Notes: generated by a model not told the origin, from the letters alone. DNA of 21,450 nucleotides from DATGEP01 sp035310125 (GCA_035310125.1 DATGEP010000145.1:1-21450), one strand, 5' to 3'. Shown: positions 1-7,935, numbered from the stretch's first letter. Program-made: numbers and translations.

Positions 1-845
1 TTGCGCATCTTATGCGCCCAGCAGCGCACACGCAGGCTCTTGGGCCAGACCTCCTCCACCGCCCGCAAGAGTCCCGGCGCCCCATCCGTCGTGACGGTGA
101 GCGGCGTCGGCCGTCCCCGTTTGAGCAGGTCGCGCAGGAAGTCGCACCAGTTCTCGTCGCTCTCGGAGTTGCCGACACTCAGATGCAGCAGGACCTTGCG
201 CCCATCCTCACAGATGCCCCACGCGCACAGCAACCCCTCTCGCGTCAGCCCCTGACGGCGCAGCGCCTCATAGAGCGCGTCCAGAAAGACGTAGAGTACC
301 GAGAACTCCGCGAGATTACGCTGCTGGAACGCTTCGTACTCGTGCCCGAGTTCCTCGGTGATGCCGCTGACCGCCGTGCGCGAGAGCGTACACGCGCCGG
401 TCTGCGGGTCACGCAAGGCGTCCTCGATGTCGCGCGTCGAGAGGCCGCGCACATACAACTCAACGACGAGCCGTTCTAACTCCGCCGTCCGCCCGCGCAC
501 CGCCGCGAGCGTCTGCGCATGAAAGGGGGTGTCGGTCGCGCGCACCTGGGGCACGGCCAGCGGGACGCGCCCTTCGGCGGTATCCACATGCGCTGGCTTG
601 TAGCCATTGCGATAGCCGACGCGCTCAGTAGCTGGCTGGTCTGTCGGCGCTCGCTCGTACCGCTCACGCCCCAGCAAGTCGGTGCGTTCCTCTTCCAAGG
701 CGCGATTGAGTAGCGCTTCCAGTCCCAGCCGCATCAGCACACTCGTCAGGGTGTCGTCAGGCGCTTCGCTACGCTGGCTGACGCCGCGCCGCAACAGGTC
801 TTGCACCGCTTCTTCGGCGCGCTGGTAGGGTGGTACACTCGTCAT
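1..845 (-). CDS. IS256-family (mutator-type) transposase, C-terminus cut by window edge
   Basis: The open frame starts at an ATG (843-845, reading leftwards) and stays open to base 1, giving 281 codons with no stop, so the gene is partial. A ribosome site GGGAGG lies just upstream of the ATG. Family features visible are GYRNGYKPAHV at about residues 72-82, then LSTRDIEDAL, then YVFLDALYEAL holding the likely first catalytic Asp. After these come VTTDGAPGLLRAVEEVWP with the likely second Asp and CWAHKMR at the edge. This order matches IS256/mutator DDE transposases of about 400 aa, so roughly the last third, with the catalytic Glu, is outside the window. It would cut and join the element's ends. 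It lies tail-to-head behind the large regulator, whose stop is 137 bp upstream. No frameshift or stop is visible, so it may be active. Confidence 0.93.
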   Translation of the reverse strand, partial: MTSVPPYQRAEEAVQDLLRRGVSQRSEAPDDTLTSVLMRLGLEALLNRALEEERTDLLGRERYERAPTDQPATERVGYRNGYKPAHVDTAEGRVPLAVPQVRATDTPFHAQTLAAVRGRTAELERLVVELYVRGLSTRDIEDALRDPQTGACTLSRTAVSGITEELGHEYEAFQQRNLAEFSVLYVFLDALYEALRRQGLTREGLLCAWGICEDGRKVLLHLSVGNSESDENWCDFLRDLLKRGRPTPLTVTTDGAPGLLRAVEEVWPKSLRVRCWAHKMR

Positions 846-935
846 AGCGGTCTGCCTCCCTTCTGCCCGCTCGGGGCTGGTGTTTGACTACCATCAGGGT
901 AATCCAGGCCGTCTCCTTTTTACAGCACGTCTAGG
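1..935 (-). mobile_element. IS256-family insertion sequence, one end only
   Basis: The transposase plus about 90 bp of upstream sequence probably form one end of an insertion sequence. On the minus strand the stretch around 905-935 reads GTGCTGTAAAAAGGAGACGG. It resembles the TGTAAA-type terminal inverted repeats of IS256-family elements. The exact terminus and the 8-9 bp target duplication cannot be set, because the other end lies outside the window. The boundary at about 935 is an inference. Confidence 0.5.
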
Positions 936-981
936 ACATCACCACAGTGAAGTGAGCGCTCTCGGCTGATGCGTAGGGTTA

Positions 982-3966
982 CTATGGATCAAGACTCGAC
1001 AGCGTCCGCTCGATATGCATGAAATAAAGCCTCTCGCCAAGCCGCTGCAGGATTACTAGCGCAGCCACTAGGTGCTCGCGAGCATCTAGTGGCTTATGTT
1101 GTGCCATGTACATCAAGCCATATGAATACAGTGTCTTAGCTTCGGCATACGGATGGGATATTTCTCGGCAAAGCGCCAACGCCCCCTCCAGTGCTGTCTC
1201 TGCCGCCAGCCAGCGAGACTGCTTGGTTGCCGCCAGCGCTTGAATGCGCAGAGCCAGTGCCAGCGCGGGTCGCAAATTCAGGGCCCTGGCCCGCGACTCG
1301 GCTTGATCAAGAAGCGCCGTCGCATGCTCCCTATCATCCGATTCTATGCAGGCCCACGCGAGCAGTGGAAGGACGCGCGTCACATCCACTTCTTCATGCC
1401 CGTGACGATCGAGCAAGCCTTCCAGTCGTTTCTGTGCAGCACTGATTGCGTCTGGACGCCCCCCTAGCAGTTCGCATTCCGCGATAGCACAATGTGCCAA
1501 GCGCAGGGCCTCGACGTTCGCCGTGCGTTCGGCCAGATCTATTGCTTGCTCGATTTGTTGACTTGCTGACGCCCATTGACCACGAGCGAGCAGTAGCATG
1601 CCATGTTCGATTCGAGGGTACGGTGACACCCATGAGATATCAGCCTGACTTACAATAGCACTAGCTTGCTCGAAGTCGTGCTCTGCTCGCTTCCAATTTC
1701 CGCAGGAAAAGTCAATGTCTCCGCGGTTGCACAACAAGGTAGCCAGCATGGCTGGATCGCCCAATCTCTCAGCCACATCAACCGCCCGGTTGAAGCGCTG
1801 CCAAGCCCGCGCGAACTGCCCAGTAACGTCGTCTACCCAGCCCATATGATTGAGTGCGAAGCAGATATCTCTGAGTTCGCCCGCCTCCTCCAGCAGTCGA
1901 ATCGCTTGCTCTAGCAGCCGGACCCCCTCGTCCATGCGCCCGAGCATTATCAGCACCGACCCGCGCAGTCGCATCGCCAGCCCCAACAACCGGCTGTCAG
2001 CCACTGCCTCGGCCACAACACCACCTCGCTCAGCTTCCACGAGCGCCTCGGCATACCGTCCGCAGTTTTCGTACAGCACAGCCAGAGCAACGTGCATTTC
2101 CGCCAAGGTCTTTGTCGACAATTCTTCCTCATCTAGCGACCGAATCTCTACCTCCATGCGTCCTAGTTCTTCCTCCACAGTGCTGCGATTGGCTTGTACA
2201 CCCGCGACCTGTGCTGACGCATGCGCGAGCCCCTCAAGGTCACCAGTCCTACGGTATGTCCTCACAGCTGTCTCGAGCACCTCTAGCGCCATATCGTACT
2301 TCGCCATGATCTTCAGAATTGCGGCTAGTTTTTCGCGGGCGTGAGCAGCTTCAATAACTCTACCTAACTTCTCAAGTCCCGCGACGAGTTCCTGGTAATA
2401 GGAGCGTGCGTCTGCGTGCGCATGGGCGCTCCTGGCGCGATCGCCTGCTCGCTCCAGATAGACGACCGCCCGCTCAGGCAATCCAGCCTGCGTAAAATGG
2501 TAGGCCAGTCTCTCCACCGGAGGGTCTCCTGGTTCATTTTCCAGAGCCTCGGCCACCTGACGGTGCAGCATCGCTCGCCGCGCCGCACTCAGCCGCGCCG
2601 TGATCGCTTCACGAATGAGGTCATGAGAAAATGTGTACCCTGCTTCTCCATCCTCCAAAAGTAAACCTGCCTGGCAGGCCTTCTCAAGCCCCGTAAGCGT
2701 GTCGGCCTCTCTGCACCCAGATTGACACATCACTTTCAGCAGCACAGACCGCGGCACCTGCCAGCCCGCTACCGCAGCCACACCCAACAACTCTTGAGCG
2801 ACCTTTGGCAGCGCTGCCACCCTCCGCTGGACGCCTTGCGCTATGTCCCTGGGAATGGCTTCGGCGACTGATCCGGACCCCAGCGCTCCGGCACGAAGCG
2901 CCTGCGCATAGCTCACCAGGAATAGTGGCACGCCCCCCGCGCGCGTCAACACCTGAGTAGCCAGTGTGCTTTGACTGCTCGCGATGTTATTCATATCCAT
3001 GAGCAGCTCGGTCAGCAGTTCGTTAGCCTCCGCGGCTGCCAGTGGCCCGAGCTCAATTGCCGTTGTCAGTTGGGCTCGCCCCAGATTTTCTAGCAAAATG
3101 CTCAGCGGATCCTCCGGGCGGATGTCCGTACTCCGGTACGCGCCGATAATGCGGAGCGGTGGCTCAGCAGAGGGAGCGGTGACAGAGCGGACGAGTGTTG
3201 CCAGAAGGTCCAACGTGTCGACCTCTGCCCACTGGAGATCGTCCAAGACGAGAAGCGTGCCCATCGGTCCGGCTACATTCGCAAGGTAGCGCCCTACCGC
3301 GCGGAACATAAGTCGTCGCTCTTGTTCAGGTGGTGCCACGTATTTCGGCAGCGACACCGATGTCTGCTCGGCGAGTTCTGGCAACAAGCGAACCAGCCAG
3401 GAGCAGCCCTCCAAATACTGCCTCAGGGCAATGATTGTCTGGCTTTGAATGTGACGCTCTACCGCCTCTAGGAGCGGGGCATAGGGTTCCCGGCCGCCGA
3501 ACTGGAAGCACGTACCGTATAGGATGGTCATCCCATGTCCTGCCGCGCGCACCGCTGCCTCACGGAGCAGCCGGGACTTCCCAATACCCGGTTCTCCTGT
3601 CAAGAGCAAGAATGGTATCTCCTCGCGAGCCGTCAGACCATAGTGCCGCTCTAGAGCGGCCATCTCACGTATCCGACCAACCAACCGTGTTCGCTCGGCC
3701 ATGAAACGCGGCAGGGTAGCCATCTCTCTGGGTGCTTGTCCCGCCCCGCTCGCCAGCAGCCGCGCCCGTTCTTCCGGAGAGATGTTAAGCGCATTTGCAA
3801 GCGCCTCAACAGTTGAGCGTTGGGGGACGCGCTTACCACGCTCCAGCATGCCTACATACACAGAGCTGTATTGTGCGCGTTCTGCCAGCGCTTCCTGGGT
3901 CATACCGGCCGCTCGACGAAGACGCTTGAGAAGTAGACCGAATGATTGCGCTTGGGAGTTCGTCAT
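982..3966 (-). CDS. XRE-HTH / AAA (STAND-type) ATPase / TPR transcriptional regulator
   Basis: A 994-aa protein. Residues about 10-65 form an XRE helix-turn-helix (GMTQEALAERA, then MLERGKRVP). Residues about 90-450 form a STAND/AAA_16-like ATPase with Walker A GEPGIGKS (124-131) and Walker B LLVLDDLQW (Asp 242-243). Residues from about 510 to the end are Ala/Leu/Glu-rich helical repeats typical of TPRs. Such proteins are signal-responsive regulators in which the ATPase switches on ligand or partner binding; the signal is unknown here. I chose the ATG at 3966 because GGGGG sits 9 bp upstream. A TTG at 4002 would add 12 residues but has no clear ribosome site. A possible -10 (GATAAT on the minus strand, 4031-4026) gives a short leader. 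It is divergent from the secreted amidase, its most obvious candidate target. The gene looks intact. Confidence 0.93.
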   Translation of the reverse strand: MTNSQAQSFGLLLKRLRRAAGMTQEALAERAQYSSVYVGMLERGKRVPQRSTVEALANALNISPEERARLLASGAGQAPREMATLPRFMAERTRLVGRIREMAALERHYGLTAREEIPFLLLTGEPGIGKSRLLREAAVRAAGHGMTILYGTCFQFGGREPYAPLLEAVERHIQSQTIIALRQYLEGCSWLVRLLPELAEQTSVSLPKYVAPPEQERRLMFRAVGRYLANVAGPMGTLLVLDDLQWAEVDTLDLLATLVRSVTAPSAEPPLRIIGAYRSTDIRPEDPLSILLENLGRAQLTTAIELGPLAAAEANELLTELLMDMNNIASSQSTLATQVLTRAGGVPLFLVSYAQALRAGALGSGSVAEAIPRDIAQGVQRRVAALPKVAQELLGVAAVAGWQVPRSVLLKVMCQSGCREADTLTGLEKACQAGLLLEDGEAGYTFSHDLIREAITARLSAARRAMLHRQVAEALENEPGDPPVERLAYHFTQAGLPERAVVYLERAGDRARSAHAHADARSYYQELVAGLEKLGRVIEAAHAREKLAAILKIMAKYDMALEVLETAVRTYRRTGDLEGLAHASAQVAGVQANRSTVEEELGRMEVEIRSLDEEELSTKTLAEMHVALAVLYENCGRYAEALVEAERGGVVAEAVADSRLLGLAMRLRGSVLIMLGRMDEGVRLLEQAIRLLEEAGELRDICFALNHMGWVDDVTGQFARAWQRFNRAVDVAERLGDPAMLATLLCNRGDIDFSCGNWKRAEHDFEQASAIVSQADISWVSPYPRIEHGMLLLARGQWASASQQIEQAIDLAERTANVEALRLAHCAIAECELLGGRPDAISAAQKRLEGLLDRHGHEEVDVTRVLPLLAWACIESDDREHATALLDQAESRARALNLRPALALALRIQALAATKQSRWLAAETALEGALALCREISHPYAEAKTLYSYGLMYMAQHKPLDAREHLVAALVILQRLGERLYFMHIERTLSSLDP

Positions 3967-4358
3967 GGTGGTTCTACCCCCGTGGTTGATCACTAAGGTC
4001 AATGTGTCATAGCGACCTGGGCCGCATTATCTGCCACTCATTTCTGTTTCAGCTCGATTGGTCGTTCAATTAGCATACGTGCGACATTATGTCACACGAT
4101 GCGGCGGACTTTGTATGAGTTCAAGTATAAGCAACTGTATGGTTTGTTTGTGTTCTTTTACCGATTCCTCCAGCCATACTTTACGCGGGTCAGTTAATGC
4201 GCTGGCGTCCGCGCCAGGCAAATGCTGTACCTTTGGAGATCTCGCCCATCTCACAAAGAGAAGGGAGTACAGATGGTCTGATAGCAATCGCCCCAGACAA
4301 CCAGACGTGGTGATCAGTTCGTGTCAGGAAACAGTGCATAAGTTCAGGAGGACAGCTG
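3967..4358. other. Divergent intergenic region between regulator and amidase
   Basis: A 392-bp gap without a credible gene, visibly more AT-rich than its surroundings. It must hold the promoters of both divergent genes. I see the 21-bp near-palindrome at 4078-4098, a possible minus-strand -10 at 4026-4031, and the amidase ribosome site AGGAGG at about 4348-4353. No convincing paired -35/-10 for the amidase was found by eye. Confidence 0.7.
4078..4098. promoter_or_regulatory. Near-perfect palindrome, candidate operator
   Basis: The arms CGTGCGACAT and ATGTCACACG flank a single T, with 9 of 10 positions complementary. It lies about 110 bp upstream of the regulator start and 260 bp upstream of the amidase start. 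The size and symmetry suit a dimeric HTH repressor or activator site. The link to the neighbouring XRE regulator is inferred from position only. Confidence 0.5.
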
Positions 4359-5618
4359 ATGTTTCGCATGCTCAAATCGCGATCCGCTCCCGTGAAAGCC
4401 GTGGTCGCCCTCGCGTTGACAGTGTTCGTGGGTATGCAGACCCTGCAGTTGGGGTCAGTCGCATTAGCGGCACAGGACCCAGCGCAGGTGGCGGGCAATT
4501 CTTATCAGGCGATGGACGCCGCCATCAACGCCGGGGCAGTGGTGCGACATCCCCGTGCCGCTTCAATCAATCCCTTTGCCCTGCTGACGCCCACCCAGGC
4601 GCACACCAGTAGTTCGGCTTCTGGCGCCTATCTGTATTCCTATGACCTCTACCGAGTTCAAGCGACCCGCGAATGGGAAGCCCTACATACATCGGACTAT
4701 TCGGCGATCACGGTCCATTCCACGTTCCATCCCACATCCACGACGGTGCATGGCTCGCAAGCCACTGTGGTAGGCGATGAGACGTTGATGATTGACGCGA
4801 CGATCCAGATTGACGGACGAATTCATGCCTTCAGCGCGGCCAAACAAGCTGCCATGAATACGCTCCGGCAAAATGGCCGCCTGCTTGAAGCCGGCCAGGT
4901 CAATGAAGAACGCGCGATTATCCACCACACCGTGACCTTGCGGTCCACGGACAACGGATGGGTCATCGAGCAGGATACCTACTTGGATCCCCTGGTGCAG
5001 GCGCTCTCGCCGGATCACCATGGCATAGCCAGCCAACCAGGTAAGGCGGGAACCCGTCAGGCGCATGCAGCTCGGTTGAGCGGTACGAGCCGGCTCAGCG
5101 TACAAAATGCTCTCACCATCGGGTATCACCGCGATGCCGCCATCAACTACGCCGACTACTGGTGGAATAGCTGCAATCCCAACTATACCTGCTACATGTG
5201 GCAGGGCGTCGATTGCGCGAACTATGTCTCGGGAGCGGTGGGTGACGCCACTGGCGGCGACCTACTATGGGACGGGACCTGGTATCCCGATTCCTATGCA
5301 TTCGTCAACGCCGATGGCCTGCAGACGTATGCGTTTTACAACTGGGCCGCTAACGCCTATGACTCCGGCGACTATAACACGGCGTATTGGTTGCAAAACC
5401 AGTATGTCTACCCAGGAGATCTGCTCTTCTACGACTGGGGTTACGTGTTTGGCTACGGGGCTCCAGATACGGTGGTTGATCATGCCGCAATCGCGGTAGC
5501 GGCAGATGTAAACGGCAACCTGTACGCCGATTCTCACACCACCAACCTGTATCACGCATACTGGGATCTTGGTGGAGGGACTAGCACCCACTATTACTTC
5601 ATCAACATGGCGCCGTAA
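4359..5618 (+). CDS. Secreted cysteine amidase/peptidase (Amidase_6, NlpC/P60-like fold)
   Basis: A 419-aa exported protein. The start follows AGGAGG with good spacing. Residues 1-38 are a signal peptide: a basic start, the hydrophobic run VKAVVALALTVFVG, and a likely cut after VALAA. Residues about 40-255 form an N-terminal region I do not recognise. The C-terminal domain from about 262 begins YHRDAAINYADYWW and resembles the putative amidase domain family Amidase_6. The probable catalytic Cys286 is in VDCANYVS and His375 is in VDHAAIAV, with an acidic or polar partner near DSHT (391-394). YPGDLLFYDW precedes the His, as in papain-like cell-wall hydrolases. Likely role: hydrolysis of amide bonds in cell-wall or extracellular peptides. 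Four Cys of the domain lie close together (the CNPNYTCYMW segment and DCAN), so a disulfide is possible outside the cell. It is monocistronic, with a strong hairpin right after the stop. Confidence 0.85.
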   Translation: MFRMLKSRSAPVKAVVALALTVFVGMQTLQLGSVALAAQDPAQVAGNSYQAMDAAINAGAVVRHPRAASINPFALLTPTQAHTSSSASGAYLYSYDLYRVQATREWEALHTSDYSAITVHSTFHPTSTTVHGSQATVVGDETLMIDATIQIDGRIHAFSAAKQAAMNTLRQNGRLLEAGQVNEERAIIHHTVTLRSTDNGWVIEQDTYLDPLVQALSPDHHGIASQPGKAGTRQAHAARLSGTSRLSVQNALTIGYHRDAAINYADYWWNSCNPNYTCYMWQGVDCANYVSGAVGDATGGDLLWDGTWYPDSYAFVNADGLQTYAFYNWAANAYDSGDYNTAYWLQNQYVYPGDLLFYDWGYVFGYGAPDTVVDHAAIAVAADVNGNLYADSHTTNLYHAYWDLGGGTSTHYYFINMAP

Positions 5619-5626
5619 AGAAAGAC

Positions 5627-5660
5627 GCTGTGGTGGGAAAACGCTTCTTCCCACCACAGC
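5627..5660 (+). terminator. Strong hairpin after the amidase gene
   Basis: A perfect 13-bp stem (5627-5639 with 5648-5660, GCTGTGGTGGGAA in the left arm) and an 8-nt loop, beginning 9 bp past the amidase stop. There is no T-run after it, so it may stop transcription weakly or protect the mRNA 3' end. Confidence 0.65.
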
Positions 5661-5673
5661 ACACATCTCACGA

Positions 5674-5729
5674 AGATGGTGGGGTCGTGCCTCGTCCAGT
5701 CATGGAAAGGACGCGCGACCTCACCATCT
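5674..5729. repeat. Long imperfect inverted repeat (hairpin)
   Basis: The arms 5674-5690 and 5713-5729 pair over 17 positions, with all pairs Watson-Crick except two G-U wobbles. The 22-nt loop holds a further GTCC/GGAC pair. It lies 14 bp after the amidase terminator hairpin and has no T-run. It could be a second terminator, a remnant of a small repeat element, or a structured RNA end. Confidence 0.55.
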
Positions 5730-5795
5730 CATTGCGCTTGATATTCTTTCCCCCCCAATTACTGGGTGTACAAGTAACCTACGTTCCCTGCCCCC

Positions 5796-5819
5796 CATTT
5801 CATTGATCGGAATGAAATG
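5796..5819. repeat. Perfect 9-bp inverted repeat
   Basis: CATTTCATT and AATGAAATG flank GATCGG. It is isolated in non-coding sequence upstream of the pseudogene. It could be an old operator of that gene or a chance hairpin; there is nothing else to decide between them. Confidence 0.45.
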
Positions 5820-5933
5820 TGTTTTCCGCTGTCGCCGCCGCCTGCTCCACCTCCAGCGCCAACCCATGAGACGCACCCAGAACGCTCCAGCGTGCTGCTA
5901 TCGCGGCAGCGGTCGGCGTTCACTGGCGCGTAA

Positions 5934-6530
5934 GTCTGCTCCGTATCCCATGATTGGCGTACCGACTGCGCGGAAGGTCCCGGCCGACCGCTGGCGAGCG
6001 GACCATGGTGTCCCCTTGCCGGAAGCGGCGCCGACGCCTCCGACGACGAGAAGAACGTCCTGGAGCGCATGCGCCAGGCAGCAGCCGAGGGCAGAAGCCA
6101 TGTCCAGATCCGGGGCACGCGACCACAAACGCTGGGCTATGGGCTGACTGACTCACCGGTTGGGCAACTGGCCTGGATCGTCGAGAAATTCCAGGAATGG
6201 ACCAATGCGGCGGCCGAGTGGCCTGACGACGCCGTAAATCGCGACCAATTGCACACGAACGTCAGCGCATACTAGTTTACCAGGACTGGCGTCTCGGCGG
6301 CTCACTTCATCTACGACGCCATGTACGCCAGCGACTGGGTGACGCCGTCCCCAGCAAAGCAGGGTTGGGCAGTATTCGGTGGCGGAGGCAACCTCATCCG
6401 GCAATTGACAGACCCTGACCACAAGGTGGCGCATTGGTCAGAGTTCGAGCGCGGCGGACACTTCGCTGCAATGGAAACCCCTGACTTGCTCGTCGGTGAC
6501 ATCTGCGCCTTCTTCAGCCAAGTCCGGTGA
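5934..6530 (+). pseudogene. Epoxide hydrolase (alpha/beta hydrolase) remnant
   Basis: One reading frame carries the C-terminal half of an epoxide hydrolase of the EHN-containing type, broken by an in-frame TAG at 6273-6275. Before the stop are IRGTRPQTLGYGLTDSP and VGQLAWIVEKFQEW, the lid and cap region with TRPQTL and SP.GLAAWI-like signatures. After it, in the same frame, are VAHWSEFERGGHFAAME, with the catalytic His of the GGHFA motif, and a normal end FFSQVR before TGA at 6528. Upstream, SHDWRTD at about 5946-5966 could be a worn GGDWG nucleophile motif; that is inference. A TAA at 5931 closes the frame, and the N-terminal half and start codon are not found. Intact relatives are about 380-400 aa, so this is a decayed gene and not merely one with a nonsense codon. 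Confidence 0.78.
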
Positions 6531-6541
6531 TACAGCTATCG

Positions 6542-6575
6542 AAGCGCTGACGCTTCGGCCGGCGCGTCAGCGCTT
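6542..6575 (+). terminator. Hairpin after the epoxide-hydrolase remnant
   Basis: A perfect 12-bp stem AAGCGCTGACGC / GCGTCAGCGCTT with a 10-nt loop that includes TTCGG, starting 11 bp past the pseudogene stop. No long T-run follows. It probably was the terminator of the once-active gene. Confidence 0.6.
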
Positions 6576-6601
6576 TGCTACACTCACCGCCCGCCCGCTT
6601 C

Positions 6602-6721
6602 TCATCGCCGACCCAGCTTGGCACACATCCAGGCGGCGACCGTCCGCCCCACCCAGTGGTCGCCCTCCGGCGCCGGTCCGCGTACTGCCTCATCTAGCTC
6701 GGCCAGCTGCTCGGCGGACAT
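6602..6721 (-). pseudogene. Fragment resembling IS630-type transposase winged-helix region
   Basis: A 39-codon minus-strand frame from ATG 6721 to TGA 6602 reads MSAEQLAELDEAV, then PAPEGDHWVGRTVAAWMCAK, then LGRR. The order (helix, GP.P.GDHW.GRTVAAW, KLGR) is that of the second HTH, or winged-helix, segment of IS630-family transposases. No DDE catalytic domain follows, and an in-frame TAA lies immediately upstream. The same frame continues upstream as unrelated-looking helical sequence to about 6907. I judge it an eroded insertion-sequence fragment. The family call is from memory of the motif and is moderate. Confidence 0.5.
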
Positions 6722-6951
6722 GGGTTATAGTTGGAACAGTTGGGCAAGAGCCAAGATTAACTGCTCAAGCCGAGCTAGCTCTATGTACGCAATATACGTG
6801 TCGGTTTGCGGGTGCGATCCGCTTGGCTCCGCGCTAACACTCGCAACGAGCGCCAGGTACTTGTCATCCCGCGGTGGGCGAGCGCATACTGAAGACGAGC
6901 TTCGCACGCTGGGGCGCGCGAGCTTTACTTGTGGGGAGAGGGACAGCGTTC

Positions 6952-7905
6952 ATGCGCATTCTGGTTACTGGCGGCGCGGGATTCATCGGGTCGCACATCG
7001 TAGAAACCTATCTAGCCGCCGGCCACGAGGTCGCCGTCGTTGACAAGCTGTGGCTACACGGCGGCGGCAAGCTGGAGCATATCCCCGCTGGCGTGCGCTT
7101 CTATCCCACCGACATTACCAGCTCTGATTTGCGCGATGTCTTCGAGCGGGAGCGGCCCGATATCGTCAACCACCAGGCCGCACAGGCCAGTGTCAAAGTC
7201 TCCACCGATTTTCCCGCACTCGATGCGCAGGTCAACGTACTTGGCCTCATCAATGTGCTGGAAAACTGTCGCGCGTTCAACGTGCGCAAGGTTATTTTCG
7301 CGTCGTCGGGCGCCACATATGGCACGCCCGCATATGTTCCCATAAATGAAGACACGCCGCAACGCCCCGAATCACCCTATGGAATTACCAAGATGGTCGC
7401 CGAGCACTATCTGCGCTACTACTCCGCCGCCTATGGCCTGCCTTTCACCGCCTTCCGCTATGGCAATGTGTACGGTCCCCGGCAGGATCCGAACGGCGAG
7501 GCTGGCGTCATCGCCATCTTCACGAGCCGCTTACTTGCCGATGAGCCGGTCCGCATTGACTGGGATGGCGGGCAATCCAAAGACTATGTCTACGTGGGAG
7601 ACGTGGCCCGCGCGAGCCTGCTCGCACTCGATAGCGGCGATAATCAGATCTACTGCATCGGCACTGGGGTCAAGACGTCGGTCAATGACCTGCATCGCCG
7701 TCTCGTCCACGTCGTCGGCCACGAAACACCAGTCGTCCATGCCCCCAAGCGCCCTGGCGATCTCTATCTCGCGTACTTTGACTGCATCCGCGCCCGCGAC
7801 GAGCTTGGTTGGCAGCCCGCGGTCGGCCTCGATCAGGGCCTCACGAACACTGTCGCCTACTTCCGCGAAAAGGCAGGCGTCTCATCTCCAAATCGGGCCA
7901 TCTGA
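6952..7905 (+). CDS. NAD-dependent epimerase/dehydratase (extended SDR, GalE/RmlB-like)
   Basis: A 317-aa cytoplasmic enzyme. The N-terminal Rossmann motif MRILVTGGAGFIGSH (residues 1-15) binds NAD(P). Ser118-Ser119 in ASSGATYG, with Tyr143 and Lys147 in SPYGITK, form the catalytic triad of extended short-chain dehydrogenases. FRYGNVYGPRQDP (about 163-175) and KDYVYVGDVA (about 206-215) are typical of UDP-glucose 4-epimerases and related nucleotide-sugar enzymes. The likely reaction is epimerisation or dehydration of a UDP- or dTDP-sugar for envelope polysaccharide or glycolipid. The exact substrate cannot be told from motifs. I chose the ATG at 6952 because GGGGAGAGGG lies 9 bp upstream and the NAD motif starts at once. 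The in-frame ATG at 6874 would add 26 residues outside the fold. No sugar-pathway genes flank it. Confidence 0.93.
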   Translation: MRILVTGGAGFIGSHIVETYLAAGHEVAVVDKLWLHGGGKLEHIPAGVRFYPTDITSSDLRDVFERERPDIVNHQAAQASVKVSTDFPALDAQVNVLGLINVLENCRAFNVRKVIFASSGATYGTPAYVPINEDTPQRPESPYGITKMVAEHYLRYYSAAYGLPFTAFRYGNVYGPRQDPNGEAGVIAIFTSRLLADEPVRIDWDGGQSKDYVYVGDVARASLLALDSGDNQIYCIGTGVKTSVNDLHRRLVHVVGHETPVVHAPKRPGDLYLAYFDCIRARDELGWQPAVGLDQGLTNTVAYFREKAGVSSPNRAI

Positions 7906-7906
7906 A

Positions 7907-7935
7907 TTGACAGCCTGCCCGCCCCGACCTATACT
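7907..7935 (+). promoter_or_regulatory. Consensus sigma-70 promoter for the MFS-like gene
   Basis: TTGACA (7907-7912), a 17-bp spacer, then TATACT (7930-7935): a perfect -35, optimal spacing and a 5/6 -10. It starts 2 bp after the epimerase stop. The predicted transcription start near 7942 leaves a leader of about 80 nt before the ATG at 8024. Confidence 0.8.

Larger units (their letters stand above)
5619..5930. other. Non-coding stretch with hairpins
   Basis: No credible gene is present. The stretch contains the terminator hairpin, the long inverted repeat at 5674-5729 and a small perfect inverted repeat at 5796-5819. Sequence after about 5830 may be the eroded front of the epoxide-hydrolase pseudogene, but I cannot align it to that family by eye. 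Confidence 0.6.

Noticed and set aside
3967..4002. TTG start for the large regulator, adding 12 residues
   Set aside because: The ATG at 3966 has GGGGG at proper distance, and the extra residues precede the normal start of the XRE domain.
5569..6147. A 192-codon plus-strand frame over the amidase end and the following gap
   Set aside because: It overlaps the end of the amidase in another frame and runs through two strong hairpins. It is Arg/Pro/Ser-rich, and the real homology in its last part lies in a different frame (the epoxide hydrolase remnant).
6725..6907. A 60-codon minus-strand frame upstream of the IS630-like fragment
   Set aside because: It has no ribosome site and no known motif, and a TAA separates it from the fragment in the same frame. 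It may be eroded transposase sequence, but I cannot support it as a gene.
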